Shown piece by piece: positions 1-8,171 of a DNA stretch of 64,000 nucleotides. Source of the stretch: JADJOY01 sp046331705 [NCBI: bacterium] (lineage in GTDB: Bacteria; JADJOY01); contig JAXLQJ010000004.1 in the NCBI GenBank assembly GCA_046331705.1, positions 186,001 to 250,000 of the forward strand, in the 5' to 3' direction. Position 1 is the first letter of the stretch. Each line of letters starts with the position of its first letter. Both the position numbers and the translations under genes were made by a program. Under the pieces are notes generated by a model. That model worked only from the letters and a program-made list of their open reading frames with translations. It did no database searches and was not told the DNA's origin.

Positions 1-1
1 G

Positions 2-391
2 CGCGACGACGCCGGAGTCTTCCTCACCCATTACGTCGACCGTGGCATCCTCAAGGCCGATCCGTTCCAGACCTTGGACGTGGGTGGCGTCGGCAAGGTG
101 ATCGAGATCGCCGTGGGGCTCGGTCGCAAGACCCGACCGGATCTCAAGATCGGCATCTGCGGCGAGCACGGAGGCGACCCCGACTCGGTGGCGTTCTGCC
201 ACCGCACCGGCCTCAACTACGTGTCGTGCGCGCCTGGCCGCGTCCCCATCGCTCGGCTCGCGGCGGCACACGCTGCCCTGGCCGACGCGGCGAAGGGCGC
301 CAAGTCCGGGGCGAAGAAGGCGGCCAAGAAGCCGTCGCCAACGAAAGCGGCGGCGGGCAAGGCCAAGGCCGTCAAGCGCAAGGCTCGCTGA
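2..391 (+). CDS. ppdK: Pyruvate, phosphate dikinase, C-terminal part (5' end outside window)
   Basis: The reading frame enters from the left edge at base 2 and ends at TGA 389-391. Seen: the C-terminal PEP-utilising TIM-barrel signature of PPDK, with [17 protein letters not shown], an [15 protein letters not shown] stretch and [10 protein letters not shown]. This part of the enzyme binds PEP/pyruvate, and [10 protein letters not shown] carries the active-site loop with the catalytic Cys. PPDK interconverts pyruvate, ATP and phosphate with PEP, AMP and pyrophosphate in the cytoplasm. Odd feature: after the normal family end the protein continues for about 36 residues rich in Lys and Ala with Pro and Ser, like a histone-H1 or AlgP tail. 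The following gene starts 56 bases downstream on the same strand. Confidence 0.95.
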   Translation, partial: RDDAGVFLTHYVDRGILKADPFQTLDVGGVGKVIEIAVGLGRKTRPDLKIGICGEHGGDPDSVAFCHRTGLNYVSCAPGRVPIARLAAAHAALADAAKGAKSGAKKAAKKPSPTKAAAGKAKAVKRKAR

Positions 392-447
392 GCCTGCGCC
401 GCCAGCCGGCGCGAGCGGCCCGCTCCGCGGGCCACGGGGATCCTGGA

Positions 448-861
448 ATGGTCAAGACCAAGCAGGTGTCGATCCGGACCGAGAAGAATCGCGACGTCCG
501 GAACATCTCGGACCTGCTCTCGAGCGCGGTGCTCGAGAGCAAGGTCCGGGATGGACTGGCGGTGGTGTTCTCGCCCCACACCACCATGGGCCTCTACCTC
601 GCGAACTACGACCCCACGCTGGCGCCGGACGTGACCCGCTTCTTGAGCGAGCTGGTCCCGAACCACCCGGACTACGCGCACAATCAATCCGAAACCGACC
701 CGAACACGGACTCGCACCTGAAGTCCATCGTGGTGGGCTCGAGCGTCACGATCCCGGTCGTCGGGGGCAAGCTGGCGCTCGGCCAGTGGCAGGGAATCTT
801 CCTGGTCGAGTTCGAGGGGCCGCGCGCCCGTCACCTCACGGTGCAGATCCTCGGCGAATGA
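448..861 (+). CDS. YjbQ/UPF0047 family protein (secondary thiamine-phosphate synthase type)
   Basis: 137 residues, close to the usual YjbQ length of about 135-140. Seen: FSPHTTMGLYLANYDP, then NQSETDPNTDSHLKS and LALGQWQGIFLVEFEGPR. These match the conserved His/Asp cluster and C-terminal signature of UPF0047. Family members have weak thiamine-phosphate synthase activity in vitro, but the physiological role is unsettled. The ATG at 448 gives a start that matches the family N-terminus; the frame stays open upstream but that part has no family resemblance. The gene follows ppdK by 56 bases and may share its transcript. It is followed by two hairpins that would end the transcript. Confidence 0.88.
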   Translation: MVKTKQVSIRTEKNRDVRNISDLLSSAVLESKVRDGLAVVFSPHTTMGLYLANYDPTLAPDVTRFLSELVPNHPDYAHNQSETDPNTDSHLKSIVVGSSVTIPVVGGKLALGQWQGIFLVEFEGPRARHLTVQILGE

Positions 862-884
862 CGGACGGCTGACCGGCACGCATC

Positions 885-904
885 GCGCACCGTTCGCGGT
901 GCGC
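885..904 (+). terminator. Hairpin with TTCG tetraloop after the YjbQ-family gene
   Basis: A perfect 8-bp stem (GCGCACCG / CGGTGCGC) closes on TTCG, a very stable tetraloop. It starts 24 bases after the stop codon and is followed ten bases later by a stronger hairpin. It has no T-run of its own, so it may support the next one or protect the 3' end. Confidence 0.5.
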
Positions 905-913
905 TCGAGTGAG

Positions 914-950
914 AACGGCTGCGAGGCTCGATGCCTCGCAGCCGTTTGCT
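914..950 (+). terminator. Intrinsic terminator between convergent genes
   Basis: A perfect 13-bp stem (914-926 with 934-946) and a 7-base loop, followed by TGCTTT. It lies between the YjbQ-family gene (plus) and the radical SAM gene ending at 974 (minus), so it can serve both directions, though the minus side lacks a clear T-run. Confidence 0.75.
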
Positions 951-973
951 TTCGAACGAAGCCGAAAGCCGGA

Positions 974-2491
974 TCAGGCTTCCGCGGTGCGCACCTGGAA
1001 GTTGCGCAGCAGGACTCGCAGGTAGCGGTGCACGCGGATGAAGTTTCCGCCGAAGATGTCGCGCAATCCCTGCAGCGCCAGGTAGACCGGGCGACCCAGG
1101 AACCACAGCGGATAGAAGAGGAAGTCCGGCTTGCGCTTCACGATGGCCGGGCTCAGCAGCAGCTTCTCGATGGGCTTCGGAATGCGATAGGCGCCGAAGA
1201 GGTAGGCAAGCCCGTTCATGTAGGTCCGGTTCACCCGCAGGTAGTCCTTCTGGTAGATGTCGCGGATGTCGTCCTGGATGATCCCCTCTTCCTTCGCGCG
1301 CGTGTAGAGATCCGTGCCGGGGAAGAACGTGAGCGAGTAGAAGATGATCCGAAACGGACGCGGCAGCTTCTGCAGGAGCTGCATCGTCTCGACGCGGTCG
1401 TCGTCCGTCTCCCAGGGGTTGTCCAGGATCATGTCGTACACGGGAAGGCGGATGTTCGAGCGGAACTTGTCGAAGATCGTGGCCGCGCGGACGATGACCG
1501 AGTCCGCGATGTTGCGCCGGTAGATCCGCTTGGTGTTCTGGGCACCGCTCTGGATGCCCATGCGGATGTTGAACAGCCCGGCGTCCACCAGCGCGGCGGT
1601 CTTGTCCTCCGTCACGGTGACGGGGATGAAGCCCGTCACCATGAACGGCATGCCGATGCGCTCCTTGTATTGCTTCGAGAAGTCCTGGATGTACTCGATC
1701 GACGCATCCATGAACGAGTCGTCGTCGAAGACCAGATAGCGGATGTACGGCATGTTCGCGCGCACGTAGTCGAGCTCCTGCATGACGTGCTCGACCGAGC
1801 GTCGGCGGGTGTTGGAGCCCGTGCCGTAGATCTTGCGGTACGCGTTGTGGCAGCAGAACGAGCAGTTGAGGATGCAGCCGCGCGAGCACGACGCCATGTA
1901 CTTGTAGACCAGGAACTTCTCCTGAAGCTCGTGGGTCATCGGCACCACGCGACCCTCGTTCAGGATGTAGTGCTCCACCAGGCTGTAGTCCGGGTGCGGC
2001 AGACGGTCGAGATCGGTGATGGTGGGGCGGATCGGGTTCTTCTCGATCTCGCTCCCGCGCCGGATCCACAGGTTCTGGATGCCCGTGGGCTCCTTGCCCG
2101 CCGCGAGCATGTCGATCAGCTCGACGGTCGCGTCGTCTCCCTCGCCGAGACAGACGTAGTCCGCGTGCTCGATCGACTCCTCGGGGCGCACCGTGCAGTG
2201 GATCCCTCCCCACAGCACCTTCTTGCCGAGCTTCTCGTGGACGTCGCGCGACAGTGCCGCCGACTTCGAGAAGTGGTTGCTCATCAGGGAGAAACCGACG
2301 ACGTCCACGTCCTTGCAGAGATCGAGGACGTCGTTCGCGATCTGCTCGGGATAGGTGCGCTCGAAGTTCTCCGACGCGCTCGGCAAGAAGATCTGTCGGG
2401 TCTCGTGCCCGGCCTTGCGCAGACACGACGAGATGGTCCGCATCCCGGTGGAGTAGATGTCCAGGTACGGGCTGATGAGAGCGACTCGCAT
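974..2491 (-). CDS. Cobalamin-binding-domain radical SAM protein (copy 1)
   Basis: 505 residues. Residues 1-145 look like a B12-binding Rossmann fold (VALISPYLD, VVGFSLMSNH, VLWGGIHCTVRPEES, DYVCLGEGDD). Residues about 200-420 are a radical SAM barrel with the 4Fe-4S ligands C206, C210 and C213 in SRGCILNCSFCC. The classic DxHxxG B12 ligand motif is replaced by DIYSTG, so cobalamin would bind without the lower His, as in several BchE-like enzymes. Members of this class carry out methylations, ring closures or other radical chemistry; the substrate cannot be read from the sequence. The start is preceded by GAGGAG six bases upstream. It is a tandem paralogue of the next gene. Confidence 0.85.
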   Translation of the reverse strand: MRVALISPYLDIYSTGMRTISSCLRKAGHETRQIFLPSASENFERTYPEQIANDVLDLCKDVDVVGFSLMSNHFSKSAALSRDVHEKLGKKVLWGGIHCTVRPEESIEHADYVCLGEGDDATVELIDMLAAGKEPTGIQNLWIRRGSEIEKNPIRPTITDLDRLPHPDYSLVEHYILNEGRVVPMTHELQEKFLVYKYMASCSRGCILNCSFCCHNAYRKIYGTGSNTRRRSVEHVMQELDYVRANMPYIRYLVFDDDSFMDASIEYIQDFSKQYKERIGMPFMVTGFIPVTVTEDKTAALVDAGLFNIRMGIQSGAQNTKRIYRRNIADSVIVRAATIFDKFRSNIRLPVYDMILDNPWETDDDRVETMQLLQKLPRPFRIIFYSLTFFPGTDLYTRAKEEGIIQDDIRDIYQKDYLRVNRTYMNGLAYLFGAYRIPKPIEKLLLSPAIVKRKPDFLFYPLWFLGRPVYLALQGLRDIFGGNFIRVHRYLRVLLRNFQVRTAEA

Positions 2492-2588
2492 CGAAACTCC
2501 TCAGGCAGCGAGCGAACCGGGGACGCTCGACCGCTGGAATCGGGCTGATTCGGCGACACACCCGCGCCAGGCAAGCACGGGCCCTTCG

Positions 2589-2594
2589 ATTGTA
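2589..2594 (-). promoter_or_regulatory. Possible -10 element for radical SAM copy 1
   Basis: On the minus strand the hexamer is TACAAT, preceded by a T, in an otherwise very GC-rich spacer. It lies about 98 bases before the ATG at 2491. I do not see a convincing -35 box at the usual spacing, so this is only a candidate. Confidence 0.3.
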
Positions 2595-2672
2595 ACCGCC
2601 GGCGCCGGCGCCCACCAGGTGAAGCGCGGCAAGGGGCGAACGCCGACGAGCGAGCTCGAGCGCAGCACGGGA

Positions 2673-4202
2673 TCAGGCCTGGTTGGCCGCTTCGGCGCGA
2701 ATGCGGAAATCGCGGATACCGAGCCGCGCCCAGCGCATCACCCGCGTGAAGTCGCCACCCAACATGAATCGGAACGCACGCACCACCAGGTAGGCCGGCC
2801 AGCCCACGAACCACAGCGGATAGAAGAGGAAGTCGAGCTTCAGCGCCATGACGCGCGGGCTCAGCAGCACGCGCTCGAGCGCCCGTGGGATCCGGTACGC
2901 GCCAAAGAGGTAGGTGAGCCCGTTCATGTAGGTGCGGCGCACCTTGAGATAGTCCTTCTGGTAGATGTCGCGGACGTCGTCTTGGATGAGCCCGTCCTGG
3001 CGCGCGCGTTCGTAGAGGTCCGTGCCGGGGTAGAAGGTCAGCGAGTAGAACGTGATGATGAACGGCCGCGGCAGCGCCTGGAGCAACCGCAGGGTGTCGG
3101 CGCGGTCCTCGTCCGCCTCCCAAGGATTGTCCAGGATGAGGTCGTAGTTGGGCAGCCGGATCGCCGCTCGCCACTTGTCGAAGATCGTGGCGGCACGGAC
3201 GATCACCGAGTCCTTGATGTTGCGCCGATAGATGCGCTTGGTGTTCTGGGCGCCGCTCTGGATGCCCATGCGGACGTTGTAGAGCCCCGCCTGGACCAGC
3301 GCCTCGGTCTTTTCCTCGGTGACGGTGATCGGGATGAATCCGGTCACCATGAACGGCAGGCCCACCCGCGCCTTGTACTGGCGGCCGAAGTCCTGGATGT
3401 ACTCGATCGACGCGTCCATGAACGAATCGTCGTCGATCACGATCCGCCGCACGTACGGCATGCGCCGCTTGATCTGCTCGAGCTCGCCGATCACGTGCTC
3501 CACCGAGCGGCGCCGCGTGTTGCCGGCCTTGGCGCCGTACATCTTGCGGAACGCGTTGTGACAGCAAAACGAGCAATTGAGGATGCAACCGCGCGACGTG
3601 GACGTGATGTAGCGGTAGAGGAGGAAGCGCTCGAGGTGCTCGTGGCCCATCCGAACCACGCGCCCGTGCTCGAGCACGAAGTGGTCCTCGAGGCTGTAGT
3701 CGGCGTACGGCAGCGAATCGAGATCCTCGATCAGCGGGCGGTGGGGGTTGCGCACGATCTCGTCGCCGCGCCGAGCCCAGACGTTCGCGATCCCGGTGGC
3801 GTCCTCGCCCCGATCGAGCGCGCTCGCCAGCTCGACCGCCGCTTCCTCGCCCTCGCCGACGCAGACGTAATCGGCATGCTGGATCGACTCCTCCGGCCGC
3901 ACCGTGGGGTGGATCCCGCCCCAGACCACCGGCTTCCCGAGCTCGAGCTTGATGGCGTCCGTCAGGTGACTGGCGGTGAGGAAGTTGTTGCTCATCAACG
4001 TCAACCCCACGAGGTCGACGTCGCGGCAGAGCTCAAGGATGTCGCGGACGGCCTCCGACGGGTACTCGGAGGTGTGGCCGTCCCCTGTCTTGGGCAGGAA
4101 GATCTGCTTGGTGCGGTGTCCCGCGCGGCGCAGCACCGACGACAACATGCGCAGGCCATTGGCCTCGATGTCGAAGTAGGTGCTGATGAGGGCGACCTTC
4201 AT
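2673..4202 (-). CDS. Cobalamin-binding-domain radical SAM protein (copy 2)
   Basis: 509 residues, collinear with the downstream copy and clearly its paralogue. Both share VWGGIHxTVRPEES, SRGCILNCSFCCHNA, DDDSFMDASIEYIQDF, MGIQSGAQNTKRIYRRNI and a long identical-style C-terminus around YLFGAYRIP. The N-terminal half is a B12-binding-like fold (DIEANG in place of DxHxxG) and the second half a radical SAM barrel with CxxxCxxC. The C-terminal segment ending in FLFYPLWF is hydrophobic and may touch the membrane. The gap to copy 1 is 181 bases and holds a possible promoter. Function is unknown beyond the enzyme class. The GNAT and epimerase genes upstream suggest a small biosynthetic cluster. Confidence 0.85.
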   Translation of the reverse strand: MKVALISTYFDIEANGLRMLSSVLRRAGHRTKQIFLPKTGDGHTSEYPSEAVRDILELCRDVDLVGLTLMSNNFLTASHLTDAIKLELGKPVVWGGIHPTVRPEESIQHADYVCVGEGEEAAVELASALDRGEDATGIANVWARRGDEIVRNPHRPLIEDLDSLPYADYSLEDHFVLEHGRVVRMGHEHLERFLLYRYITSTSRGCILNCSFCCHNAFRKMYGAKAGNTRRRSVEHVIGELEQIKRRMPYVRRIVIDDDSFMDASIEYIQDFGRQYKARVGLPFMVTGFIPITVTEEKTEALVQAGLYNVRMGIQSGAQNTKRIYRRNIKDSVIVRAATIFDKWRAAIRLPNYDLILDNPWEADEDRADTLRLLQALPRPFIITFYSLTFYPGTDLYERARQDGLIQDDVRDIYQKDYLKVRRTYMNGLTYLFGAYRIPRALERVLLSPRVMALKLDFLFYPLWFVGWPAYLVVRAFRFMLGGDFTRVMRWARLGIRDFRIRAEAANQA

Positions 4203-4405
4203 GCGCGCGCGACTCCGCCGAGCCCGACGAGGCCGGCCCCCGCGAAACGGACTCCACGGTGTTGATCGAGGATAAGGCCCCGCTCAGTCCCGAGGCAAAC
4301 CGACGGATCGCACTGGCGCGGCGACGACACGCACCGCCGCGAGGGCCGATGGCTGCTGGTCCCCGAGCAGCGCGGTCGGAGGTCGCGCCGCCCCGTCGAG
4401 CTCGG

Positions 4406-5581
4406 CTACAGCAGGTGCGACACGAGGTCGTAATCGGCGTCGCCGAAGCTCACGAACCAGCGGCGGTCGTCGAAGAATCCGCTGTGGTCCGTGGTGCCGG
4501 GGATGTTCACCCGCCCCATCACGAAGCGCGTGCCGCCTGCGTCGTCCCAGCGCGCCACGAACCCCATGCTCTCGAGCACCGGCACCAAGCCCTGGCACGG
4601 CGCGATGGTGTACGCGAGGTTCACCCGCTCGCACCGGAACACCTGCATCGCGTGTCCGACGAGGGCGCGCGCCAGCACGGGATCGTCGTCCTCGACCAGC
4701 AGGTCCACGATCACGGCCTTGCGCATGCGCTTCGAGTCGAAGACGCGCCCCACCAGGTACCCCACCACTTCGTCGCGCCACCGCGCCGCCAGCAGCACGT
4801 AGGGTGCGAGCGGGCAGGCCACGTAGCGCCAGTTCAGATACGCGCGATCGCGCACCGTCATGTTGGGGTGCTGACGGCGCACGCGCCGCCACAGGGCGTC
4901 CAGCTCGGGGCCGAAATGAGTGATGGGGACCACGGTCACGCCGCGGCGCCGCGCGCGGGCCAGGGCAAGCCGGTCGACCGAGCCACCCACCATCCGCAGC
5001 GCGACCCGGCTTGCCTCGCCCGCGACGCCGGCGAGCGCCGGCGGCAGCCGTTCGCGCGCCACGAACTCGAGCCCGACGGGGCGGATCATGATCGGTGCGG
5101 TGGTGCACACACCGGCTCGAAACCACGACCAGAAGCGCAGGATGTGGGTGCCCGGGTTGCCGAGCAGGATCGGCACCGAGTCGATGGTGCGGCTCGCCTG
5201 GCGGACGAACCGCGGCCCCGCGCTGCCGCGCGCCTGGGGGTCCGTGACGAAGCCCAGGATCCAGCACGACGGCCACACGTCGGCCCCCACCTGCGTGGGG
5301 TTGTAGTAGAAGCCCATGAATCCGACGACGCGGCCGCCTTCCTCGACCACCATCGAGCACGGAACACCCGGCGGGCGATAGGGATTGTCGAGGTACTGCC
5401 AGTCGAGGAGCCGATCGAAGTTGGCTCGGAGCTCCGGGCCGTAGACCGTCTCGAAGATCTCGAGGACGCGGGCCCGGTCGGCGGGCGTGAACTCACGCGC
5501 GATCGAGCGCGGTCCCGGCCCGTCGGCGGCGCGGGACGGCGCTTCCGCGTGTCCCTGGGTGGAATCCGACGATTCGTTCAC
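4406..5581 (-). CDS. GNAT-family acyltransferase-like protein
   Basis: 391 residues. The first half begins with a typical GNAT start (REFTPADRARVLEIFETVYG), has a VVGFMGFYYNPTQV strand pair and an acyl-CoA loop resembling DPQARGSAGPRFVRQ. The second half contains another GNAT-like unit (LNWRYVACPLAPYVLLAARW, then EVVGYLVGR and a C-terminal ESMGFVARWDDAGGTRFVMG). A double GNAT arrangement recalls FemX/FemAB-like aminoacyl or acyl transferases acting on cell-envelope precursors, but the substrate is unknown. It follows the epimerase gene by 64 bases on the same strand, suggesting one transcript with it and perhaps with the radical SAM pair 203 bases further on. Confidence 0.7.
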   Translation of the reverse strand: MNESSDSTQGHAEAPSRAADGPGPRSIAREFTPADRARVLEIFETVYGPELRANFDRLLDWQYLDNPYRPPGVPCSMVVEEGGRVVGFMGFYYNPTQVGADVWPSCWILGFVTDPQARGSAGPRFVRQASRTIDSVPILLGNPGTHILRFWSWFRAGVCTTAPIMIRPVGLEFVARERLPPALAGVAGEASRVALRMVGGSVDRLALARARRRGVTVVPITHFGPELDALWRRVRRQHPNMTVRDRAYLNWRYVACPLAPYVLLAARWRDEVVGYLVGRVFDSKRMRKAVIVDLLVEDDDPVLARALVGHAMQVFRCERVNLAYTIAPCQGLVPVLESMGFVARWDDAGGTRFVMGRVNIPGTTDHSGFFDDRRWFVSFGDADYDLVSHLL

Positions 5582-5645
5582 TCGAGCCCGATGTGCCGGC
5601 TCGCGCCGGAAGGCCGCCGAATCGCGATGACGAGGGGCGCGGGGA

Positions 5646-6599
5646 TCACGGCGCCCGGAAGCCCGGCAAACCGGAACGCTCCGCGCGCTCCTTCCAGTAG
5701 TCGACGACCTCGCCGACCTTGTCGTCGAACCGCCAGCGAGCGCGGAAGCCCAGCCGCTCCGCGGCCTTGCTCACGTCGGCGGTGAACGCGCGCAGCTCGG
5801 AGCGCTGCTTGGGCAGGTAGCGCGGATTGGGCGTCACACCGAGGTGCCGCGCGATGCCGCGCAGCACCTGGTTCACCGTGACCGCCTCGCCGGTACCGAC
5901 GTTGTACATGTCGTTCACGGCGGCGGTGGTGAGCGCCTTCATGTTCGCTTCCACGATGTCGCCGACGTAGACGTAGTCGCGAACCTGCTCGCCGTCGTCG
6001 TAGATCGTGGGCTGCTGGCCAGTGAGCAGCGCGTTCACGAAGATCGTGGTGACCCCGACGTACGGCGTGGGTGTCTGGCGCGGGCCGTAGGTGTTGCAGT
6101 AACGCAGCGCCACGCAATCGACGCCGAGCTCTGGGCAGAGCCGCAAGCAATAGCCCTCGCCCGCGAGCTTGCCGACACCGTAGGGGCTGAGCGGCGGCAC
6201 GTCGGTATCGGTCTCCTTCACGCCGAAACCGTCCTTGCCGTACACGCCCATGCTGGACGCGAACACCAGTCGCTTCACCGCGGTGCCGCGCAACGCGTCG
6301 AGGAGGTTGAGGGTGCCGTCGACGTTGGTGCGGGCGTCCTCGCGGAAATGCTTCACCGACTCGCGGATCGAGACCCGCGCGGCCTCGTGGAAGACCACGT
6401 CGGCCTCGGCGCACAGCCGCCCGAGCAGCTCGCGATCGAGCACGCTGCCGTGGACGAAGCGCGCGCCCGCGGGAACGTTCTCCTCGACGCCCATCGAGAG
6501 ATCGTCGAGAGCCGTGACCTGGAAGCCCTCGCGTAGCAGTCGCTCGGCGAGATGCGATCCGATGAACCCCGCGCCACCCGTGACCAGTGCTCGTCGCAT
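5646..6599 (-). CDS. NAD-dependent sugar-nucleotide epimerase/dehydratase
   Basis: 317 residues, an extended short-chain dehydrogenase. Seen: the NAD-binding GGAGFIGSHLAERLL at residues 7-21, a VVFHEAARVS strand, VFASSMGVYG, the catalytic YGVGK (YxxxK), RYCNTYGPRQTPTPY, and a C-terminal NVGTGEAVTVNQVL. This fits UDP-glucose 4-epimerase-like enzymes that make sugar donors for polysaccharides or lipids. ATG at 6599 puts the nucleotide-binding loop at the normal distance from the N-terminus; the frame is open much further upstream, but that stretch is antisense to dprA. It heads the minus-strand cluster epimerase, GNAT, radical SAM, radical SAM. Confidence 0.88.
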   Translation of the reverse strand: MRRALVTGGAGFIGSHLAERLLREGFQVTALDDLSMGVEENVPAGARFVHGSVLDRELLGRLCAEADVVFHEAARVSIRESVKHFREDARTNVDGTLNLLDALRGTAVKRLVFASSMGVYGKDGFGVKETDTDVPPLSPYGVGKLAGEGYCLRLCPELGVDCVALRYCNTYGPRQTPTPYVGVTTIFVNALLTGQQPTIYDDGEQVRDYVYVGDIVEANMKALTTAAVNDMYNVGTGEAVTVNQVLRGIARHLGVTPNPRYLPKQRSELRAFTADVSKAAERLGFRARWRFDDKVGEVVDYWKERAERSGLPGFRAP

Positions 6600-6932
6600 G
6601 GCGGCGAACCGTAGCGTCGGGCTCGACGACGGGTCAAGCAACCGCGCCACCGGACGAGGACCCCGCCGGATGGCCGCGCGCGCGGCCGCGCGGCGTCCGG
6701 GGCAGCGAGATCGAGGGGCGGCTGGCTGGCGCTCGCGGGCGTCCGGGCTCGGCACGGTGCGTGGGCTCGATCGGCCCGCGGTGCGCCCCCGCGGACGCGC
6801 CGGCGCGCCGCGCAGGACGCAGTCGAGGCGCGGCGAACGCGGCCGGCAGCGCGAAAAGCCGTAGGCATTCCGGGGGCTCGTCGCTGGCCGCGAGCAGCGC
6901 CGTCTGGCACGCGCATCGCAACTCCGACGACC
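6600..6932. other. Divergent intergenic region, no gene seen
   Basis: 333 bases between the epimerase (minus) and dprA (plus). It is extremely GC-rich, with runs of alternating CG. Promoters for both genes should lie here, but I find no convincing -35/-10 pair. Frames that cross it have no recognisable protein content. Confidence 0.5.
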
Positions 6933-8090
6933 GTGGAATCCACCCGACCCTTCGACGGCGAGCGCGCGGCGGTCGCCGGCCACGTCGCGCTGGCGCTGCT
7001 TCACGCACGCCTTCGGCCCGGTACCGCGGCGCGCATCGCCCGCGCGTTTCCCGATCCGCGCGCCGTGCTCGGCGGCGGCCCCGAGCCCCTGCAGACGTTG
7101 CGCCCGCTCACGAACGGCGAGATCGAGGCGCTCTCGACCTTCGCCGATTGGAAGCGCGTCGACGCGGAATGCGCGCGCGTCGCGGCGCTCGGCGCCTGGC
7201 TGCTGCCGCTCGGGGACCCGCGCTACCCAGCGATGCTCGCGGCGATCGCCGATCCGCCCGCGCTGCTCTACGTGCGGGGCACCCTCGCCGACGAGGATCA
7301 GGTCTCCGTCGCGATCGTGGGCTCGCGCCATGCGAGCCGCTACGGTCTCACGGCTGCCCGCGGATTCGCCAAACACCTCGGGCGCGCCCGCGTCACCATC
7401 GTGAGCGGCCTCGCCCACGGGATCGACCAGGCCGCCCACGAAGGCGCGCTGGAAGCCGAAGGGCGAACGCTCGCCGTGCTCGGCTGCGGCCTGGACGTGG
7501 ACTATCCGAGTCGCAGCGCCCCGTTGCGGGACCGCATCGCGGCGCGGGGCGCGGTGCTCACGGAGTTCCCGCTCGGCACCGAGCCACTCAAGCAGAACTT
7601 CCCCGTGCGCAATCGGATCGTGAGCGCGCTCTCGCTCGGCGTGCTGGTGATCGAAGCCGCGCGGCAGAGCGGATCCCTGATCACCGCGCGGGCGGCGCTC
7701 GATCAGGGCCGCGACGTGTTCGCCCTACCCGGCCCGGTCGACCAGGCCTGCCACGCCGGCACGCTCGACCTGCTGCGCCAGGGCGCGCGCCCGGTGGGCT
7801 CTCCGCAACACCTGATCGAGGACTTGAACCTCGATCTCGGCGCGCTCGCGAGCGTGCCCGTGGCCGGAGACTCGCCGCTCGGCCCGCGGCGGCTCTCGAC
7901 CCGCGAGACCGCCGCGCGCCAGGTGCTGGCCGCCATCGCGCTCACGCCGGTCACCTTCGATGCGCTGCTGGCGCGCACCCAGCTCGACCCCACGGCGCTC
8001 GCGGCCGTGCTCCTCGACCTCGAGCTCGATGGGCTGGTGGAGCGCGCCGGCGACGGCACCTACGGCGCGCAGGATCCGTTTCGTCGCTGA
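6933..8090 (+). CDS. dprA: DNA-processing protein DprA/Smf
   Basis: 385 residues. A short N-terminal helical part is followed by the Rossmann-like DprA domain (about residues 85-290). Characteristic motifs are VAIVGSRHASRYG, VSGLAHGIDQAAHEGAL, TLAVLGCGLDVDYP, FPLGTEPLKQNFPVRNRI and SGSLITARAALDQGR. A C-terminal winged-helix-like part (about 310-385) is also present. DprA binds single-stranded DNA and loads RecA during transformation or recombination. The GTG at 6933 is the first start in frame with the family N-terminus. It sits next to trmFO and, a few genes on, topA; dprA-topA-trmFO clustering is common in bacteria. Confidence 0.93.
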   Translation: MESTRPFDGERAAVAGHVALALLHARLRPGTAARIARAFPDPRAVLGGGPEPLQTLRPLTNGEIEALSTFADWKRVDAECARVAALGAWLLPLGDPRYPAMLAAIADPPALLYVRGTLADEDQVSVAIVGSRHASRYGLTAARGFAKHLGRARVTIVSGLAHGIDQAAHEGALEAEGRTLAVLGCGLDVDYPSRSAPLRDRIAARGAVLTEFPLGTEPLKQNFPVRNRIVSALSLGVLVIEAARQSGSLITARAALDQGRDVFALPGPVDQACHAGTLDLLRQGARPVGSPQHLIEDLNLDLGALASVPVAGDSPLGPRRLSTRETAARQVLAAIALTPVTFDALLARTQLDPTALAAVLLDLELDGLVERAGDGTYGAQDPFRR

Positions 8091-8171
8091 ACGCGCGTTG
8101 GTCGATGGCCGAGGCGCGTGACAAGCTGCGCCGGTTCACGCGCGCCGATCCAGCGCGTGCGCCACGCTGCC

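Noticed and set aside
6600-7439. Long N-terminal extension of the epimerase
   Set aside because: The extension is antisense to dprA and unlike any epimerase. ATG 6599 puts the GGAGFIG loop in the right place.
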